A DNA stretch of 64,000 bases from Liquidambar formosana (Eukaryota > Streptophyta > Magnoliopsida > Saxifragales > Altingiaceae): positions 33,564,687-33,628,686 of the forward strand of contig CM077826.1 of assembly GCA_039720395.1 (NCBI GenBank). The letters run 5' to 3'. Positions 1-12,160 of the stretch are shown one piece after another. A program made the position numbers and the translations under genes. The notes under the pieces are model-generated. The model saw nothing but the letters and a program-made list of their open reading frames with translations. It did not search any database and had not been told where the DNA came from. Numbering within the stretch: the first letter of the stretch is position 1; the number at the start of each line of letters is the position of its first letter.

Positions 1-1079
1 ATATGGAGTAAACATGATAGTTTTTCATGCATGTTAGTATGTTTTAGGGTTTTTATACATGATATGGTTCTAGGAATATGTTAGGACTTATTATTGTTCG
101 CTGTTTTTGCTATTGGCATGCTTAGTGGATGATTTTAGGTCATAATACTATTCTGTCCAGATTTGCATGTTAGTGTTTTTGCATGGTTTTGAGCACTTGT
201 AAGGGTGCAAATAGGTGTGGTATTTGTCCCATGGCAAATAGGGCTGCTTATGTCTGAAATGGCTAAATGCTTGGAGCTAATTGCGCTCAGGTAAGTGGGT
301 GTGAAGGTGCCCCAATTCACCTTTCTTCTTAACTCATTCTCTTCTCCCTATTTAGGGTTAATTTTTAATATGATCCTATGGTTTAATTAGAGGTTTCCTT
401 AACCAACAAAATTCTGGTTTTTATTAAAGTTTCCATTTTGTGGATTTCTTTCCTAAAATCAAACTTTCTATCATATTCAACTCTTTTGATCAAATAAGGA
501 AACCTAGGGTTTTTACCATAGGTTTGTATTAGGATTTAACCTTAGTTCTAATCAAACTACGTGGACTTTGATCCATGTATTTCGTTGCATGGTACGTAGG
601 CGCTCTTCGTGAGGCTCAAGTCCGTTCTAGGATCCAAGCATCCTAGGTTTATTTATGTTTTCTTTTCTTCTTTTTATTTTCTGTTTTTATTTGCTTATTA
701 TGCATGGATGGATGAATGAAATATATGATATGCATACAATTCTTGTGATGATATACTTGCTGATTTTTGTATGGAAAGACTTTAATTTAGCCCAAATGAA
801 CTGAGAGACCGAAAGGGTGACATGGGTGCCTATAGGCTTTGCCTAGAACCTTCCCATGTCATAACTTAGCCTCCGAATCCCCGATTTCTTTGGTTTTCAA
901 AAGATTGGTTTTTGCCTTTCCTTTTTTTATGGAGTCATTCAAATTGTTTTCCTAAAACAACCTGATTTTTAGGGTTTTCCTTGTTTCCTTTAAAAAATAA
1001 GGTGGCGACTCCTTTCCTTTTTCTTTTTCAAACCCACTTTCTTTTCAATCCCTCGTGGGCCCAATTTCCGGGGTTCACA
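1..1079 (+). mobile_element. Family A LTR, 3' part (5' end outside window)
   Basis: The 3' part of a long LTR matches the 3' half of the complete copy at 12331-15615, including the GGTGGCGACTCC block (1001-1012), the GTGGGCCC block and the terminal TTCACA. It ends exactly where the gag sequence of the decayed copia resumes (1080), so it is inserted in that gag. The 5' edge and the matching target duplication (expected GTGGT, seen once at 1080-1084) are outside the window. No internal retrotransposon sequence follows it, so it is either a solo LTR or the 3' LTR of an element extending left. The superfamily is not shown directly; a long LTR with TG/CA ends and 5-bp TSDs in sister copies suits Ty3/gypsy. 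Confidence 0.8.
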
Positions 1080-2643
1080 GTGGTATATGGAGTTACACTT
1101 CCTAAAGTGCCACAAGAATACACTAGTACTGATCACAAGTCTCTTGAGCTTAACTCTAAAGCCATTGGCTTACTATATTGTGCTCTTATTAATGATGAAT
1201 TTAGCAAAATCTCTAGGTGCACTAGTGACAAAGAGATTTGCGATACTTTAGAAGTCACCTACGAAGGAACCTCACAAGTGAAAGAGGCAAAGATTAATAT
1301 GCTTGTTTATGAATATGAATTATTCAAAATAAAGAAGGATGAATCAATTAGAGATATGTTTGCTCGTTTTAATGCTATCATAAATCCTTTGAATTCTCTT
1401 GGTAAAATTTATACTAACTCGGAATTGGTGAGAAAAATTCTTAGGAGCTTGCCTAAGGAATGGGATACATTCACAACGGTCGTACTTCAATCAAAGGAAC
1501 TTGGCCTAATGATTCTTAGTGACCTTGATGGAAAGCTAGTCACTCAAGAATTTATATTCAAAGCACGTGAAGTTAGTGAAAGCAAGCTTTCCAAGAGCCT
1601 GGCTCTCAAGGCCTCACAAGATGAAGAAGAATCACTAAATAAAGAATGTGAGAATGAAGAAGATGAAGACATCGGTTTCATATCTCATAAGCTCAAGAAG
1701 TTCTTCTCAAGAAGAAACCAAGGAAGGAGATTCAACAAGGGTGATTCATCCAAAAGAATTCCAAATAGAGGGAAGAACTCAAATAGAGACTCTCAAGTAT
1801 GCTTTGAATGCAAAAAGCCCGGACACATCAAAATGCATTACCCTCAACTCAATAACAACCACAACAAGACGAATCGCAACAACAACTTCAAAGACAATAG
1901 GAAATTCAAGAAAAAGGCTTTCACTATCACTTGGGATGATGAAGCAAATAGTGATGAAGAAGATGAAGAGATCTCTTGTGATCAAGAAGTTGCAAACTTT
2001 TGTCTCATGGCAAAGGAAGATGAGGTAATCGAATCTAACTCATGTGATTATCCTATAGAAGAACTTCCTCCTTATGAAGAATTGCAAAATGCTCTAGAAG
2101 ACACATTTTTTAATTTAAAAGATTTTTCATTAAAAACAATGATTTGAAAAAGAATATCACATCTCTTCAAAAAGAATTAGATGTTTTAAAGAATGAGAAC
2201 TTAGAATTAAAAAGTAAGATAGACTCACCCCCTACCATCTCTCAATCTAGTCTTGAAAGTGAAAATACTTCATTGAAAGAAAAGATTAAAGACTTAACTA
2301 ATACCTTGGCCAAGTTTACCAATGGAAGGGATAACTTGGATAAGATATTAACGAGCCAAATATGGTGCTTTGACAAGGTCGGAATTGGTTATCAAGAATA
2401 TGTTAAACAAAAATCCTACATTAATTTCTTTCCTAAGCCTAAGGTCTCTAGTACGCCTAAAATCTCATGCACTTATTGTAATAAGGATGGATATAATATC
2501 TATACTTATAACATGAGAAGAAGACCTAAAGGTTTTACCAAGAAGGTGTGGGTAGTTAAGGGAACCTCAGCTCTTATGGCTAACCCCAATGGACCCAAGA
2601 AAGTATGGGTACCAAAGAGAGTTACTTGAAATTGTTGTGTAGG
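1080..2643 (+). pseudogene. gag: gag pseudogene of the old copia
   Basis: The remnant corresponds to the intact Gag from about residue 60 to its C-terminus. It keeps the UBN2-type copia Gag region, the acidic linker and the long coiled coil typical of Sirevirus Gag proteins. A one-base deletion near 2120 breaks the frame: the first part stops at 2145-2147 and the rest is open from 2144 to the TGA at 2627-2629. Both CCHC zinc knuckles are damaged: the last Cys of the first is Tyr (1801-1842), and the His and last Cys of the second are Tyr (about 2469-2510). Residues encoded before 1080 in the same open frame belong to the inserted LTR and are not Gag. No function is expected. Confidence 0.9.
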
Positions 2644-5600
2644 TGTGAACCTCGGAAAACAGCCCACAAGGATTTGGCGGAAAAGAAGATTAGTATATAT
2701 GGGTGAAAGACAACAAACAAAAAAAAGGAGTCGCCACCTCATTTTTTAGGGAAAAGAGGAAAACCACAAAAATGTTTTATTTTCAAAACCACCTGACTCC
2801 ATTAAAGGAAAAGCAAAGTCTTTGAAACCAGAAAATTGGATTCGGGGGCTAAGTTACGACGTGGGAAGGTTCTGGGCAAAAGCCCATAGGCACCCACATC
2901 GCCCGAGTTGGTCTCTTAATTTAATTGGGCTAACTTAAGATCTTTTTCACTCAAATGTCATCATATATCATCACAAGGCAGCATGCATATAACATATTCC
3001 ATCTAATTATCTCATGCACAATCAAACAATTAAATCAAAACAAAAAGAAAAGAAAAGAAAAGAAAAAAGCCTAGGATACTTGGATCCTAGAACGGACTTG
3101 AGCCTCACGAAGAGCGCCTACATACCATGCAGCGAAATACATGGATCAAAGTCCACGTAGTTCGAAAAGAATAAGGTTACAACCTAATACAAACCTATGG
3201 TAAATACCCTAGGTTTCCTCATTTGAAAATGTATCGAATAATCCAAAATTGGAGACTTCCACAAGAGGAAAACTTTGATAGAAAACCATAATTTTATTAT
3301 TAAAGGAAACCTTTGATAAACACCATATGTTTGTATTAAGAAGTAACCCTAGAAGGGAGAAGAGAAAAGAAAGAAAAAGAAAGGTGAATTGGGGCACCTT
3401 CAAACCCTACTTACCTGAGCGCAAAAGCTCCAATCATTAGCCATTTCAGACCATAGCAGCCCTATTTGCAATAGGACAAGCATTGTACCTGTTTGCACCC
3501 TTACAAGTGCACACAATCATGCAAAGAGAACAAAATACTAATCTGGACAGAACCATGACAAGGCCTAAATTTAACCATTTATCATGCAAACAACAAGAAT
3601 AATGAATAACTAAGGACTCTAACTCAATCCTACATACAATGACTCGACTAACATGCATAAAAACCTACCAAAGACACACTAACAAGCATAAGAGACTCCA
3701 ATAATATCAATAAACATGATAACAAAGCACATTCTAGCCAAAAAGATGATATTTCATGTAAAATATGAAAATAGACCTTCCTACGGCGAGCTTTCTTAAG
3801 CGAAACTATCCTAAGACAATTTCACGTAAGAAAGTCGTTATGGGGAGGTGCAATCAGCATATCCTACGTAAAATATATACCCTAGAACACAATAGAAGTG
3901 ATTTCATGCTTAAACACATCACAGAAGACTCTCATGCAAAACCTCACTCAACGAAAAGGATAATTATCCTTAAAAAGGATAATGTCTCCAAAAGACCTAT
4001 AAAACCCACTACATGAATGCAAACCTAGCATGATTCAACTATATGCAGCATATATAGAATGACTATGATGAGAAACTACTCAAAAAGCTAAGCTAAGCAT
4101 GCTGTATAAGACCTACGTGATTTTAGGGTTATCGAAACCCTAATCTCACAACTATGCATAAAACCCTATTAAATGACTCTAACCCATGCTCAAATCATCA
4201 TGAATATCATTCATATAGCACATATTAACTAACAGGAACATCAACACATGATAATAATCACAGCAACCTAGACATGTGGACTACGCATGATTTAAGAAGA
4301 TAGAAAGAGGTAAGGCTATCTAATCCTTAGTAAACCAGGGATTATCAAGCATATAAAGCCATAAACTATCCTAAAATCATTCATATAACATTACACAAGC
4401 ACTGAATTCAATCCATAAGAAGAGCAATTTCATGCACTATAACTATCCTAGAAGAAGAAGAAGAGGAAGAAGGAGAAGTAGAAAATTCATGTTCAGCATT
4501 AAAGGGATAGGCTTACCTCTTGTAGACTTTTCCTTGTCTTTAAACTTCTTGTTTCCTTGCTTGCTTGGGGTTGAAGAGCCTCCTCTTGATGTCCTTCTAG
4601 ATCTCCAAACTCGTAGCTCCCTCTCTCTCTAAGTGTAAAGTGCAATTAACCTCCCCCTATGTGCTGAATACCATGTCCTTTATATAGAGAACTGACCCCC
4701 TAAACCAATGGCTAGGATTAATTCACTAAACAATGATCCTAGGACTATTAGAGACTCTCTTGGTGCTCAAACAACTCAAACTTACACACTCCTAAGCTCA
4801 GACAAGTTGTTTTGGTGGAGGAAACCGTCAAAAGAGGGAAAGAAGAGTCAGAATTCGAGTTGAGGACGGACTCTCTCGGGTGACCAACTAGGCCTGGACG
4901 GTTAGCCATCTGGGCTTGGACAGCTGACCGTCCAGCCCCGGACGGTTACCCGAGGCCCTCCTATTTTCGCTTCGGTTTTGACTTCTACTTGCTTCAGAAG
5001 TCCTAAAATCTTCAAATTAAGTCCGATTTTGATGAAATAAAAGCCAAAACGACTGTGTTTCGAAGGGGAACACATTTTTAGGCATTTTAGGACAAAAATC
5101 CTTAACCATGGGTGCATGGTTAGGTTTTACAAAGGTGGTTAACCATGGTGCCTCACCGTCGCTAAGCTGGGTTTGTACACAAGGTCGAACCAAATGCTTT
5201 CCCAATCGAAATTCGATCTTTCTAAACATGTTTAGGACATAAATAAAGCCCAATTTGAGTTAAATGAGAGAAAATTGATTGGGTCTTATGAGTCAATTTA
5301 AGCAAACCAAGAAAGGGTCTTTTAGCCAACCCGAACCATTACGAGCCGAATTGATCTTAAACCATTAATTCATAAATTGAACCTATATATGGACTCTATA
5401 TACTCATATGAACTCAGGGGAATGACTCGGGATTCATTCCAAAGTCAAATGGAAAATATACGGCTTAAAAGACGATTATGCCCTTAAAGTCACAAAAGTT
5501 CTTATTGACTATCGAAATGAACTCCAAATCACTTCAAAATTCATACACATGATATTCAATGCCATAGAAACTCAATGCAAAAGACTAAACTCAAAAAGGA

Positions 5601-5659
5601 CTCAAAATCCTACATAAAATGATATGTCCTAGCTAAGGTGACAAAAATGGGGTGTGACA
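2644..5659 (-). mobile_element. Family A solo LTR, minus orientation
   Basis: On the minus strand it starts TGTCACACCCCATTTTTG and ends GGTTCACA. It is flanked by perfect 5-bp duplications GTAGG (2639-2643 and 5660-5664) and interrupts the copia gag-pol junction. A TATA-like box on the minus strand lies near 4679-4686, and a palindrome cluster (4875-4954) sits about 190 bp upstream of it, which supports the orientation. No gag, pol, primer site or second LTR is present, so it is a solo LTR left by LTR-LTR recombination. Small ORFs inside it, including a basic one at 4432-4632, look accidental. Length 3016 bp. Confidence 0.88.
4875..4954 (-). promoter_or_regulatory. Palindrome array in family A U3 (copy 2)
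   Basis: Four degenerate inverted repeats are centred near 4883.5, 4903.5, 4925.5 and 4945.5, so the spacing is 20, 22 and 20 bp. The outer arms are CTCGGGTGACC (4875-4885) and GGTTACCCGAG (4944-4954). The spacing equals that of the copy at 13039-13117, although the inner palindromes differ (GGACGGTTAGCC here, GGCGGCTAGCC there). It sits upstream of the LTR's TATA-like box. A regulatory role is inferred. Confidence 0.6.
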
Positions 5660-6602
5660 GTAGGTATGCTTGAAGTTATCAAGTAATGAGAAATGGTTTC
5701 TTGATAGTGGATGTTCAAGGTACATGACGGGTGATAGATCAAAGTTCGTCTCCATGAAACCCAAGGATAGAGGATTTGTAACGTTTGGAGACAATGCCAA
5801 GGGTAAGATAATTGGCATTGGCAAGGCTAGTAAGAATTCTTCACTTTGTGTTGAAAATGTTTTATTAGCTGATGATCTAAAGCATAATCTCCTTAACATT
5901 AGTCAATTATGTGACAAAGTGTCACGACGCAAATTAATTAAGCCGTGATCAATAGTAATAAAACAAGTTTTATTTTAAATCAATCATTTAATAAAAGAGG
6001 ATGACAGGTGTCAAAATCTCAAACCTTTTAAAATTTTTCGGGCATGACCCATTCGTAGATAGGATATATAGGACATACCATCATAAACCTGTTATGAAAA
6101 TCCATTCTATAAAAATTTCCATGTCATCCTTAAGTGTGGTATCATCCCATGCATCGCATTCCCACATACACTCGCATCCATAAATAATTAAAATTACAAC
6201 CCTGATTAAATTTACATTTACATTGGCCGCCCAAATGAAAATTAATGAAATACATTCATTTATCCCATAAAATACATTAATAAACCACATTAATAAATCC
6301 CAAGTAAGCATACCTCCGCATAAGCTTCATAAATCATATCCTGTAATACTGAAAAACATTTAAGAAGATCGGTGCGAGTTTGCCAACTCAGTAGATACAA
6401 TTTAACATAGTAAACTAAAGCAATGATATTGATAGAACCCAATTATATCATTTAAAACAGAAATATACTCCCCCAAGTATATTATAACTCCGAAAATAAG
6501 TTATAATCCATAAGTTAAAACAAATGATGCATAATGCCCAATGTATGTGACCCATGTCTATTTAATCAATTCCATAAATTACCCAACTTCCCCACAAAGG
6601 GG

Positions 6603-6840
6603 CTATCGCGCACGGAATGGAGGAATCACAACCCAACCTCCAAGAGGACAACACAGCAAGACATCCCTACCTAGGACCGCAATAGCCTCATCCTCGGGAC
6701 AACACAGCACGACATCCCTACCTGGGACCGCAGTAGCTCGGATTCGGGATAACACAAAGTAGCCCAGGACTAGAGGATAGGAAAACACAGCACGACATCC
6801 CTTTCCTTCGGGACCGCAGTAGTCCTAGCTCCAATAGCCC
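6603..6840. repeat. Short internal repeats of family B LTR
   Basis: Imperfect copies of a unit containing ACAACACAGCACGACATCCC and GGACCGCAGTAG recur three to four times. Equivalent blocks occur at 17700-17875 and 36370-36560 in the other family B copies, so it is an inherited part of the LTR. The open frames across it on both strands follow from repetitive, GC-richer sequence and are not genes. Confidence 0.65.
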
Positions 6841-7934
6841 TCAACATTACCCAGTTGATTATTAAGTCCATTTATGCATGGTTATGCCCAACATACAACA
6901 CAATAAACCATAAAAAATGATTTTAACCAAAATCATTTCCAAAATATACCATGTAAACCATAATCCAATAATATCATAATTATACCAAATTATGATAATA
7001 ACATAAATACCCGTTTATGATTACAACCTTAAAATCATAAACCAAAAGTATCAATTACCCATATAAAAATACCCATAAAATTCATGCATTTATAGTTCCC
7101 AGAAAGCATAGGATAACTCATAATTCCCAATTTACATTATCAATTACCCAAAGTTCTATTTCAAGATTTATACCATAAATCATCAATACCCATATTCTAA
7201 ATTCCAAGAATAACAAATACTATGATAATATATACCATATTATCATGTCAATAGTTTAAACCCATGTAAATTGCACCTACCTCAACCAAATGTATGAAAA
7301 ATGCAACCTTATGTGTCGTGGGTGTGAAATCCCAGCCCTAGAATGCATATGCAAACTCCCAATCCAAGTCCTAGCTCCCAACTGACTTGGTTGATGAAGA
7401 GAATGGAGATTCCAACTCCAAGATGCAACTAAACCTCACAAATACCATTGATAAACACAAAATATGAAGATATGATAACTAAATCTCGAAAGAAATGCAA
7501 ACCCTAGTTTTATAGATGAGAAATTACCTCTCAAATGCAAAGGAAGGTGAGGATGAACATCTATGCCAAATCCCATGAAATCCAAGCTTAAACCACCAAG
7601 AGCAAGCTCCAAGAACATATACATGCGCCCAAACAAGAAACCCCCAACTACAAAGTCCATGAATAATACTCCCAATAAGTAGATCAAGTGTATAACCAGG
7701 TGGAAAGAAAAGAAAGCATGCTCACAATGCATGAAAACCCATAAAAATAGAGGGAGAAGCTCTTTCTCTCTCCACCGTCCCCTCTCTCTCTCCTTCGTAT
7801 CCCCCTTCTCTCGATCAGCTGAGGAAAATGGGTAAGAACCCTCTAGAAAATGGGTTTTATAGGAAACATAAAGGAGGGGTAGAATGGTCTTTTCGCCCCA
7901 TAAAAATCTTATCTTTCAGCAGAAATCCCATGTG

Positions 7935-8121
7935 TTATAGTCGACTATAATGAATTATAGTCAAGTTATAGTCGACTATAACTCCCCAATGAACAATACT
8001 TCAACATTCTGTTTGTTATAGTCGACTATAAGTTGTTATAGTCGACTATAACACCCAACAGGCACAAAACTAAATATTTTATTTATTAGAGTCAGCTATA
8101 AAGGGTTATAGTCAACTATAA
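7935..8121 (-). promoter_or_regulatory. TATAGTCGACTATA palindrome array in family B U3
   Basis: Four perfect copies of TTATAGTCGACTATAA lie at 7935-7950, 7966-7981, 8016-8031 and 8036-8051. Decayed copies start at 7955, 8086 and 8106. The later ones form pairs 20 bp apart (8016/8036 and 8086/8106) with a 70-bp period between pairs. The array is upstream of the LTR's inferred TATA box. The core TAGTCGACTA is the same 10-mer found in the unrelated copia LTRs in this window. A regulatory role is inferred. Confidence 0.75.
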
Positions 8122-10655
8122 TACTCAGCAAGCACCACAAAGAGGTATGTAACTCACCAAAACATACCTTAACACAATCAAACAAAGAACCCTCGATCAT
8201 AAAAATTCAATAATAACATCCTAACATCATATACATGTATTACCCATACAAATGGTCATCCATCAAATCATGGGATTCACTATGTTAACCATTGATTGAA
8301 CCCTTAATACCTTATTTAAAATTTACGGGTGTTACACAAAGGGTATAGAGTTACTTTTAAATCCAATAAATGTATAATTGAAGATGATGATAAGAAACCT
8401 AACATAGGTTACTTTAGAGTCTTTGGTTGCAAATGCTTTATATTGAATGATAGAGATAAACTTTCTAAATTTGATTCTAAATCCAATGAAGTGTATTTTT
8501 TGGTTATTCTATGAAAAGTAAAGCATATAGGGTGTTTAATAAGAGAACTTTAACCGTTCAAGAATCAATGCATGTTGTATTTGATGAAACTAATCCTCTT
8601 GCCATAAAGAGAAATGTGGATAATGATGATGATGTAGGTAAAAGCTTGCAAGAACAAGTTGAGAACTTGAACCTAAACGACAAGCAAGACCCACGAGATA
8701 AAAGAAAAGAAAAGGAAGAAGACGAAGTCATTGAAGACAAGAAACTGGAAGAAAAAGTTGAAGTTGAAAATGCTCCACTTCATCCGGATGTCACCAAGGC
8801 TTGGAAATTTGTGAGGAATCATCCTAAAGATCAGATCTTAAGTAAACCCTCACGTGGGGTAAGAACTTGTTTTTCCATGAGAAATATATGTGATCATCTT
8901 GCATTCTTATCTCAAATTGAACCTAAAAACATTAATAAGGCCAAAAATGATGAATCATAAGTCCTTGCTATGCAAAAAGAACTCAACCAATTTGAGAGGA
9001 ACAAGGTTTAGATCTTAGTACCTAGACCATATGACTATGGAGTAATTGGAACTAAGTAGGTGTTTAGAAACAAAAAGGATGAATCCGGAGTTGTTACTAG
9101 AAACAAGGCTCGACTTATATCCCAAGGTTATAATCAAGAAGAAGGCATAGATTATAATGAAACTTATGCTCTGGTAGCTAGACTTGAAGTCATAAGAATG
9201 TTATTTACATATGCATGTCATAAAGATTTCAAACTATTTCAAATGGATGTCAAGAGTGCATTTTTAAATGGTTTCATAGAAGAGGAAGTTTATGTTGAAT
9301 AACTTCTCGGTTTTGAAAGTTATAAATTTCTAAATCATGTTGTTAAACTAAACAAGGCTTTATATGGTTTAAAACAAGCTCCTAGAGTTTGGTATGAAAG
9401 ACTTAGTGGTTTTTTACTTAAAAATGGTTTTAAAAGAGGAAAACTCGATACCACACTTTTCATTAAAACCATTGATGATGATATGCTTCTAGTTCAAATT
9501 TATGTTGATGATATCATCTTTGGATCCACTAATGAGAATCCTTGCAAGGAATTTTCTAAGATCATGCAAGAGGAATTTGAGATGAGCATAATGGGAGAAT
9601 TGACATTCTTTCTCGGACTTCAAATTAAGTAAACAAAGGAAGGAACATTCATAAATCAATCCAAATATGTCAAAGATCTACTCAAAAAGTATGGATTAGA
9701 AGATGGAAGAAAGTTCTGTACTCCCATAAGCACCTCTATTAAGATTGACAAGGATGAAAATGGGAAGGATGTGGATAAAAAGAAATATAGAGGTATGATT
9801 GGTAGTTTACTTTATTTAACCGCAAGTAGACCTGGTATCATTTTTAGTGTTTGCTTATGTGCTAGATTTCAATCATGTCCTAAAGAATCTCATATGCTTG
9901 CCGTTAAACGTATTTTCAAATATTTAAGTGGCACAATTAATCTTGGCTTATGGTTTCCTAAGTTGACATAATTTGATATGATTAACTATTCTGGTGCGGA
10001 CTTTGCCAGTGGCAAAGATGACTGTAAGACCACTAGTGGGACTTGCCATTTCCTAGGTCATTCACTAGTATCTTAATTTAGTAAGAAACAAACATTGGTA
10101 GCACTTTTAACCACCGAAGCCGAGTACATTGTGGCTAGTAGTTGTTGTGCACAAATGTTGTACATGAAACAACAACTTGAGGACTATGGACTTCACTTTG
10201 ATCACATACCCATCAAATGTGACAATACTAGTGCTATTAACTTGACCAAGAACCCCATAAAACACTCACGAACTAAGCACATTGAGATTAGACACCATTT
10301 TATTTGTGATCATGTCCAAAGAAATGATGTTGAAATTGATTTCATAGGTACCAACCATCAATTGGCCGACATCTTTACCAAACCTCTTCAAGAAGATCGT
10401 TTTAACTTCATTAAATAAGAATTTGGCATGTGTTTGATGAATGATGTGATTCTTTGATAATTCATATGCGTATTATTTGCTTAAATGCCAAAACATGATG
10501 AGTCTTGAATATATAATTGAATTATTGCACACATTAATGAGTTGATAAATGTATTTCATGTGTTTCAAAGATTATTTATGATAAAACATGATTATATGAT
10601 GATATTTGTTGATAATAGATTGCAAACATGGGCTATATGTGTATTTTAACACATT

Positions 10656-10765
10656 TAGTTGACTAAATGTGTGATATAGTCGACTAAATAGATATAGTCG
10701 ACTAAATAAAGAGAAAAATGGCTACTACATTTTGTAGTCGACTAAATCAAGGATTTAGTTGACTA
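10656..10765 (+). promoter_or_regulatory. Internal palindrome array before ORF3 (old copia)
   Basis: TAGTCGACTA or its one-step decay product TAGTTGACTA occurs at 10656, 10677, 10695, 10735 and 10756. Two pairs are 21 bp apart. The array is followed by a CT-rich leader and the ORF3 remnant, the same layout as in the intact element at 53787-53879. It resembles a second promoter region inside the element; this is inferred. Confidence 0.65.
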
Positions 10766-10936
10766 AATCTATCGGGGAAGGTCTATTAAACACCCATTCC
10801 GCGAACTTTTGCCCTCATTTTCACATTTCTCTCTCTCTCCAATCGCCTAAACTCTCTCTTCCTCTTCCCAACTCTTCATCTCCCTCTAGACCTTTCAAAT
10901 TCTACCCTTCCCACACTATTCCATTGCTTCCAAATC

Positions 10937-12160
10937 ATAACAAATCATACGGAAAAGCTTCTCAAGGCCTCCATGGATGCATCTAGGGCTTAATCCAAAC
11001 GCAAGAATGCTTCGGGGAGTTCTCAACCCCCTTCAACCAATCCTTCACACAATCCTCAAGAAGGAGCCTCTCACCAACAAGAAAGACGATCTAAGGCTAA
11101 GCACAGTGATGATGGTTTAGGCAAGGATGCCAAAACCCTCAAGAAATATCAAGATTACTATAAAAATCATCGGGTTGAATTCGGTAAGATTATGTCCTTT
11201 GAGTTCTTTGATGGCCAACGAATTTACATTTCTAATCTCTTTAAAGCCATTGGGTGGGATTTCTTTCTCACTTTGAACCATACCTGCTACCTTAGACTTG
11301 TTAGGGTTTTCTATGCAAATTTCAAGTTTACCAAAGATTATGAAATCAAATCTTGAGTTAAGGGGACACCTATTCATCTTTGCATATCCACCATTACTGC
11401 TGTTTTTAATCTCTCCACTGAAAATACCATTCAAAGTTTTGACACTCACGGTTGGACTATTCGACCCGATTTTGACATAATCCAAGCTCTTCAACAAATT
11501 TGCAATGATTGAACAATTCAACAAGATTTTCTTCCTTCCGTGAATGATATGACTGTCATTTCTCAAATCATCCATCATATTACTTCCTATAACCTCATGC
11601 CACGGGTGGGAAGCCGTTCTTATGTGGGATATATGGATATTTTCCTCATTTGGTGTGTACTGAATGGAAAAAGGCTTGACTTAGCTTTCATCATCCTCTA
11701 TCACATGCGTGATTGTGGCAAGAAGTCTACTGGTTGTCTTCCTTATAGAAATGCCCTCACCGAGGTTTTCAAGATTTTTGAAGTAAACTTGGGTAATGAA
11801 ACTGATGTGTATAATGCCAAGGGTTCGGACATATATGATGAAGCAACCCTAAAACGAATGAAGTTTGTTTAAAATGCCAATGGTGAATGGACTCGAGACC
11901 CTAGAATTGCCCATCAACCCCATGAGGCGTATCCTATGGATGAGGAGCATGAGGATGAGCCGCAACAGCCTCTAGAAGAGCATGTGGAACCTCCAAGCCT
12001 CCAGACTGTCATGAATGCCTTTGGGTCACTTCAAATGACCATAACTCAAGGCTTCCAGGATGTTGGGAACCGCATTACCAACTTCGAATGCTGACAAGGC
12101 AATGTGGAGGACATTTTGCAGCGCTATGCTCTCTACTTTCCACCTCCACCTAAGGATTAG
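10937..12160 (+). pseudogene. ORF3 pseudogene (plant transposon-protein domain) of the old copia
   Basis: It is collinear with the intact ORF3 (54051-55265). The start codon has changed from ATG to ATA (10937-10939). Stops replace Gln and Trp codons near 10990, 11355, 11510 and 11870, and the last stretch is out of frame near 12090. The best preserved segment (about 11540-11872) retains the conserved central block of the domain (a YNLMPRVGSRS-like motif). The sequence past the former stop keeps the downstream region of the element until a family A LTR interrupts it at 12331. Presence of ORF3 in both copies shows it is an ancestral part of this copia lineage. Confidence 0.85.

Larger units (their letters stand above)
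5920..8336 (-). mobile_element. Family B solo LTR, copy 1
   Basis: The element runs TGTCACGAC...GGTGTTACA on the plus strand and is flanked by perfect 5-bp duplications CAAAG (5915-5919 and 8337-8341), splitting the copia pol. No internal coding region or second LTR is present, so it is a solo LTR of 2417 bp. Minus orientation is inferred: read that way it starts TGTAACACCC and has CCTATAAAACCC, a good TATA box, near 7853-7864, with a palindrome array upstream (7935-8121). A block of GGGACCGCAGTAG-type short repeats (about 6640-6830) is shared with the copies at 17056 and 35747. It is probably Ty3/gypsy, from the LTR ends and TSD only. Confidence 0.87.
5665..10457 (+). pseudogene. pol: pol pseudogene of the old copia, interrupted
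   Basis: The protease part (DSG motif) is at about 5665-5914. The frame is then cut by a family B LTR (5920-8336) and resumes at 8342. Compared with the intact pol, about 770 bp are missing after position 8390, removing the integrase HHCC region and the whole DDE core. Reverse transcriptase (YVDD near 9502) and RNase H regions are recognisable. In-frame stops occur where the intact copy has Trp or Gln: near 8958, 9010, 9057, 9301, 9632 and 10075, with another near 9969. Most are C-to-T or G-to-A changes, as expected from decay of methylated DNA. The former end is about 10457. It is non-functional. Confidence 0.9.

Noticed and set aside
981..1079. N-terminal extension of the gag frame
   Set aside because: The first 33 codons lie in the inserted family A LTR and begin at a TTG; only the part from 1080 is gag.
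4432..4632. Arg-rich 66-codon ORF
   Set aside because: Lies inside a family A solo LTR and reads through an AAGAAGAAGAGG-type tract.
7900..8130. CRISPR-like array (repeats with spacers)
   Set aside because: The repeats are short palindromes in an LTR promoter of a plant nuclear element; no cas genes, and spacing follows helical turns.
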